From: CAYFMP01 sp964344215
GTDB taxonomy: Bacteria > Pseudomonadota > Alphaproteobacteria > Rhodospirillales > Casp-alpha2
Reading direction: 5' to 3'
Length of the DNA: 64,000 nucleotides
NCBI GenBank assembly: GCA_964344215.1
Contig: CAYFMP010000007.1
Span: 21,356 to 85,355 of the forward strand
Positions 63,132 through 64,000 of this stretch are shown here, piece after piece. The number at the start of each line of letters is the position of its first letter. Position 1 is the first letter of the stretch. A model generated the notes under the pieces. It did not search any database, had not been told where the DNA came from, and worked only from the letters and a program-made list of their open reading frames with translations. The translations under genes were made by a program, and so were the position numbers.

Positions 63132-64000
63132 ATGCGCATCACGCGGTTTTTCACGAACGAGAACGAATCACCTTACGACCAAATTCAGTTCCGTAAGACA
63201 TCCAGCGAAATCCGAAATCCGGACGGTTCCGTCGTCTTCAGCTTGGACGGCGTCGAAGTGCCGAGCGGATGGTCGCAGGTGGCGAGCGACATCATCGCCC
63301 AGAAGTACTTCCGCAAGGCCGGCGTCCCGGCCCGCCTCAAAGCGGTCGAGGAAAACGACGTACCGTCGTGGCTGTGGCGGCGGGTCGCCGACGAGACGGC
63401 GCTCCGGGAACTTCCCGAGGACCGACGCTACGGCGGCGAGAAGAGCGCCAAGGAGGTGTTCGATCGATTGGCCGGAACCTGGACCTATTGGGGCTGGAAG
63501 GGTGGTTATTTCGATGCCGAGGCCGATGCCCGGGCGTATTTCGACGAGATGCGCTTCATGCTGGCGACCCAGGCCGGCGCGCCCAACTCTCCGCAATGGT
63601 TCAATACCGGCCTGCACTGGGCGTACGGCATCAACGGACCGGCCCAAGGCCATCACTATGTCGATTTCAAGACCGGCCAACTCGTTCAATCCGATTCCTC
63701 TTATGAGCATCCGCAGCCGCACGCCTGTTTCATCCAGGGCATCGCCGACGATCTCGTCAACGAAGGCGGCATCATGGATCTGTGGGTCCGCGAGGCGCGG
63801 CTGTTCAAGTACGGCTCGGGCACCGGGACCAACTTCAGCGCCCTGCGCGCCGAGGGCGAGCCCCTGTCCGGCGGCGGCCGCAGCTCCGGGATGATGTCCT
63901 TCCTCAAGATCGGCGACCGGGCGGCGGGCGCGATCAAGAGCGGCGGCACCACCCGCCGCGCCGCCAAGATGGTGTGCCTCGATCTCGACCACCCCGACAT
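63132..64000 (+). CDS. nrdJ: class II (B12-dependent) ribonucleotide reductase, N-terminal part
   Basis: The first 289 codons of a class II enzyme, cut by the right edge. It converts ribonucleotides to deoxyribonucleotides using adenosylcobalamin, independent of oxygen. The early segment MRITRFFTNENESPYDQIQF and the motifs QAGAPNSPQWFNTGLHWAYG and HACFIQGIADDLVNEGG, with the active-site cysteine, fit the roughly 1200-residue alphaproteobacterial NrdJ. GGGGGAA precedes the ATG. NrdR-like boxes lie upstream, and the presence of meaB shows other B12 enzymes in the cell. Confidence 0.95.
   Translation, partial: MRITRFFTNENESPYDQIQFRKTSSEIRNPDGSVVFSLDGVEVPSGWSQVASDIIAQKYFRKAGVPARLKAVEENDVPSWLWRRVADETALRELPEDRRYGGEKSAKEVFDRLAGTWTYWGWKGGYFDAEADARAYFDEMRFMLATQAGAPNSPQWFNTGLHWAYGINGPAQGHHYVDFKTGQLVQSDSSYEHPQPHACFIQGIADDLVNEGGIMDLWVREARLFKYGSGTGTNFSALRAEGEPLSGGGRSSGMMSFLKIGDRAAGAIKSGGTTRRAAKMVCLDLDHPD

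Overview
The window looks like the chromosome of an alphaproteobacterium, most probably a member of the Rhodospirillales or a close relative. It is GC-rich and carries several gene neighbourhoods I associate with that class: rplM-rpsI-argC, glnB-glnA, hom-glpX-recJ beside phaC, aroQ-accB-accC, and aat-DUF2155-mlaD-NDUFA12. A class II ribonucleotide reductase, a pyrophosphate-type phosphofructokinase, a fused ThiS-ThiG and a class I PHA synthase fit the same picture. The assignment rests on gene content and order, not on a tree.

Layout. 1-0.9 kb: a lower-GC stretch with a nuclease remnant and a small secreted protein beside tRNA-His. 1-7.5 kb: a TPP enzyme divergent from an aminotransferase whose 3' end is tandemly amplified, then the nitrogen genes glnB-glnA behind a sigma-54-like promoter. 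7.5-18.3 kb: thioesterases, parE, argC with a possible attenuator, lysE, rpsI-rplM, an acidic DUF2806-like protein, an enoyl-CoA hydratase/CoA-binding/MetY operon and an outer-membrane barrel. 18.3-22.9 kb: a TRAP transporter (dctQ, dctM, dctP) interrupted by an RpiR-type regulator that contains an assembly gap. 23-29.2 kb: an accessory block of lower GC with an orphan multi-PAS/GAF histidine kinase and a lone Wzy-like polymerase, separated and bordered by palindromic intergenic repeats. 29.2-37.5 kb: VOC protein, MFS transporter, hutF, a FecR-cyclophilin fusion, a coiled-coil membrane protein, a 602-residue protein with a carbohydrate-binding-like domain, a DHH phosphoesterase and tRNA-Glu.

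37.7-49.5 kb: PPi-phosphofructokinase, then a long leftward gene run (OmpA-like lipoprotein, aminotransferase, hom, glpX, recJ, dCMP deaminase, DUF1194) divergent from phaC, and a Sel1-like protein. 49.5-57 kb: MocR/PPOx divergent pair, meaB plus a gamma-carbonic anhydrase, a DEAD-box helicase, and a TetR-glutaredoxin-CMD operon with a visible operator. 57-64 kb: thiSG, aroQ-accB-accC-aat, DUF2155, two MCE proteins, NDUFA12 and the start of nrdJ behind two NrdR-like boxes.

Most of the window is housekeeping metabolism: nitrogen assimilation, glycolysis/gluconeogenesis through reversible PPi-PFK and GlpX, fatty-acid and PHA synthesis, and amino-acid and cofactor synthesis. The least ordinary items are the possible arginine-leader attenuator before argC, the FecR-cyclophilin fusion, the four-module palindrome before the Wzy-like gene, the 27-bp tail duplication after the aminotransferase, the signal-less CBM-like protein and the orphan seven-sensor kinase. 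I did not recognise a complete defence system, prophage, insertion sequence or CRISPR array.
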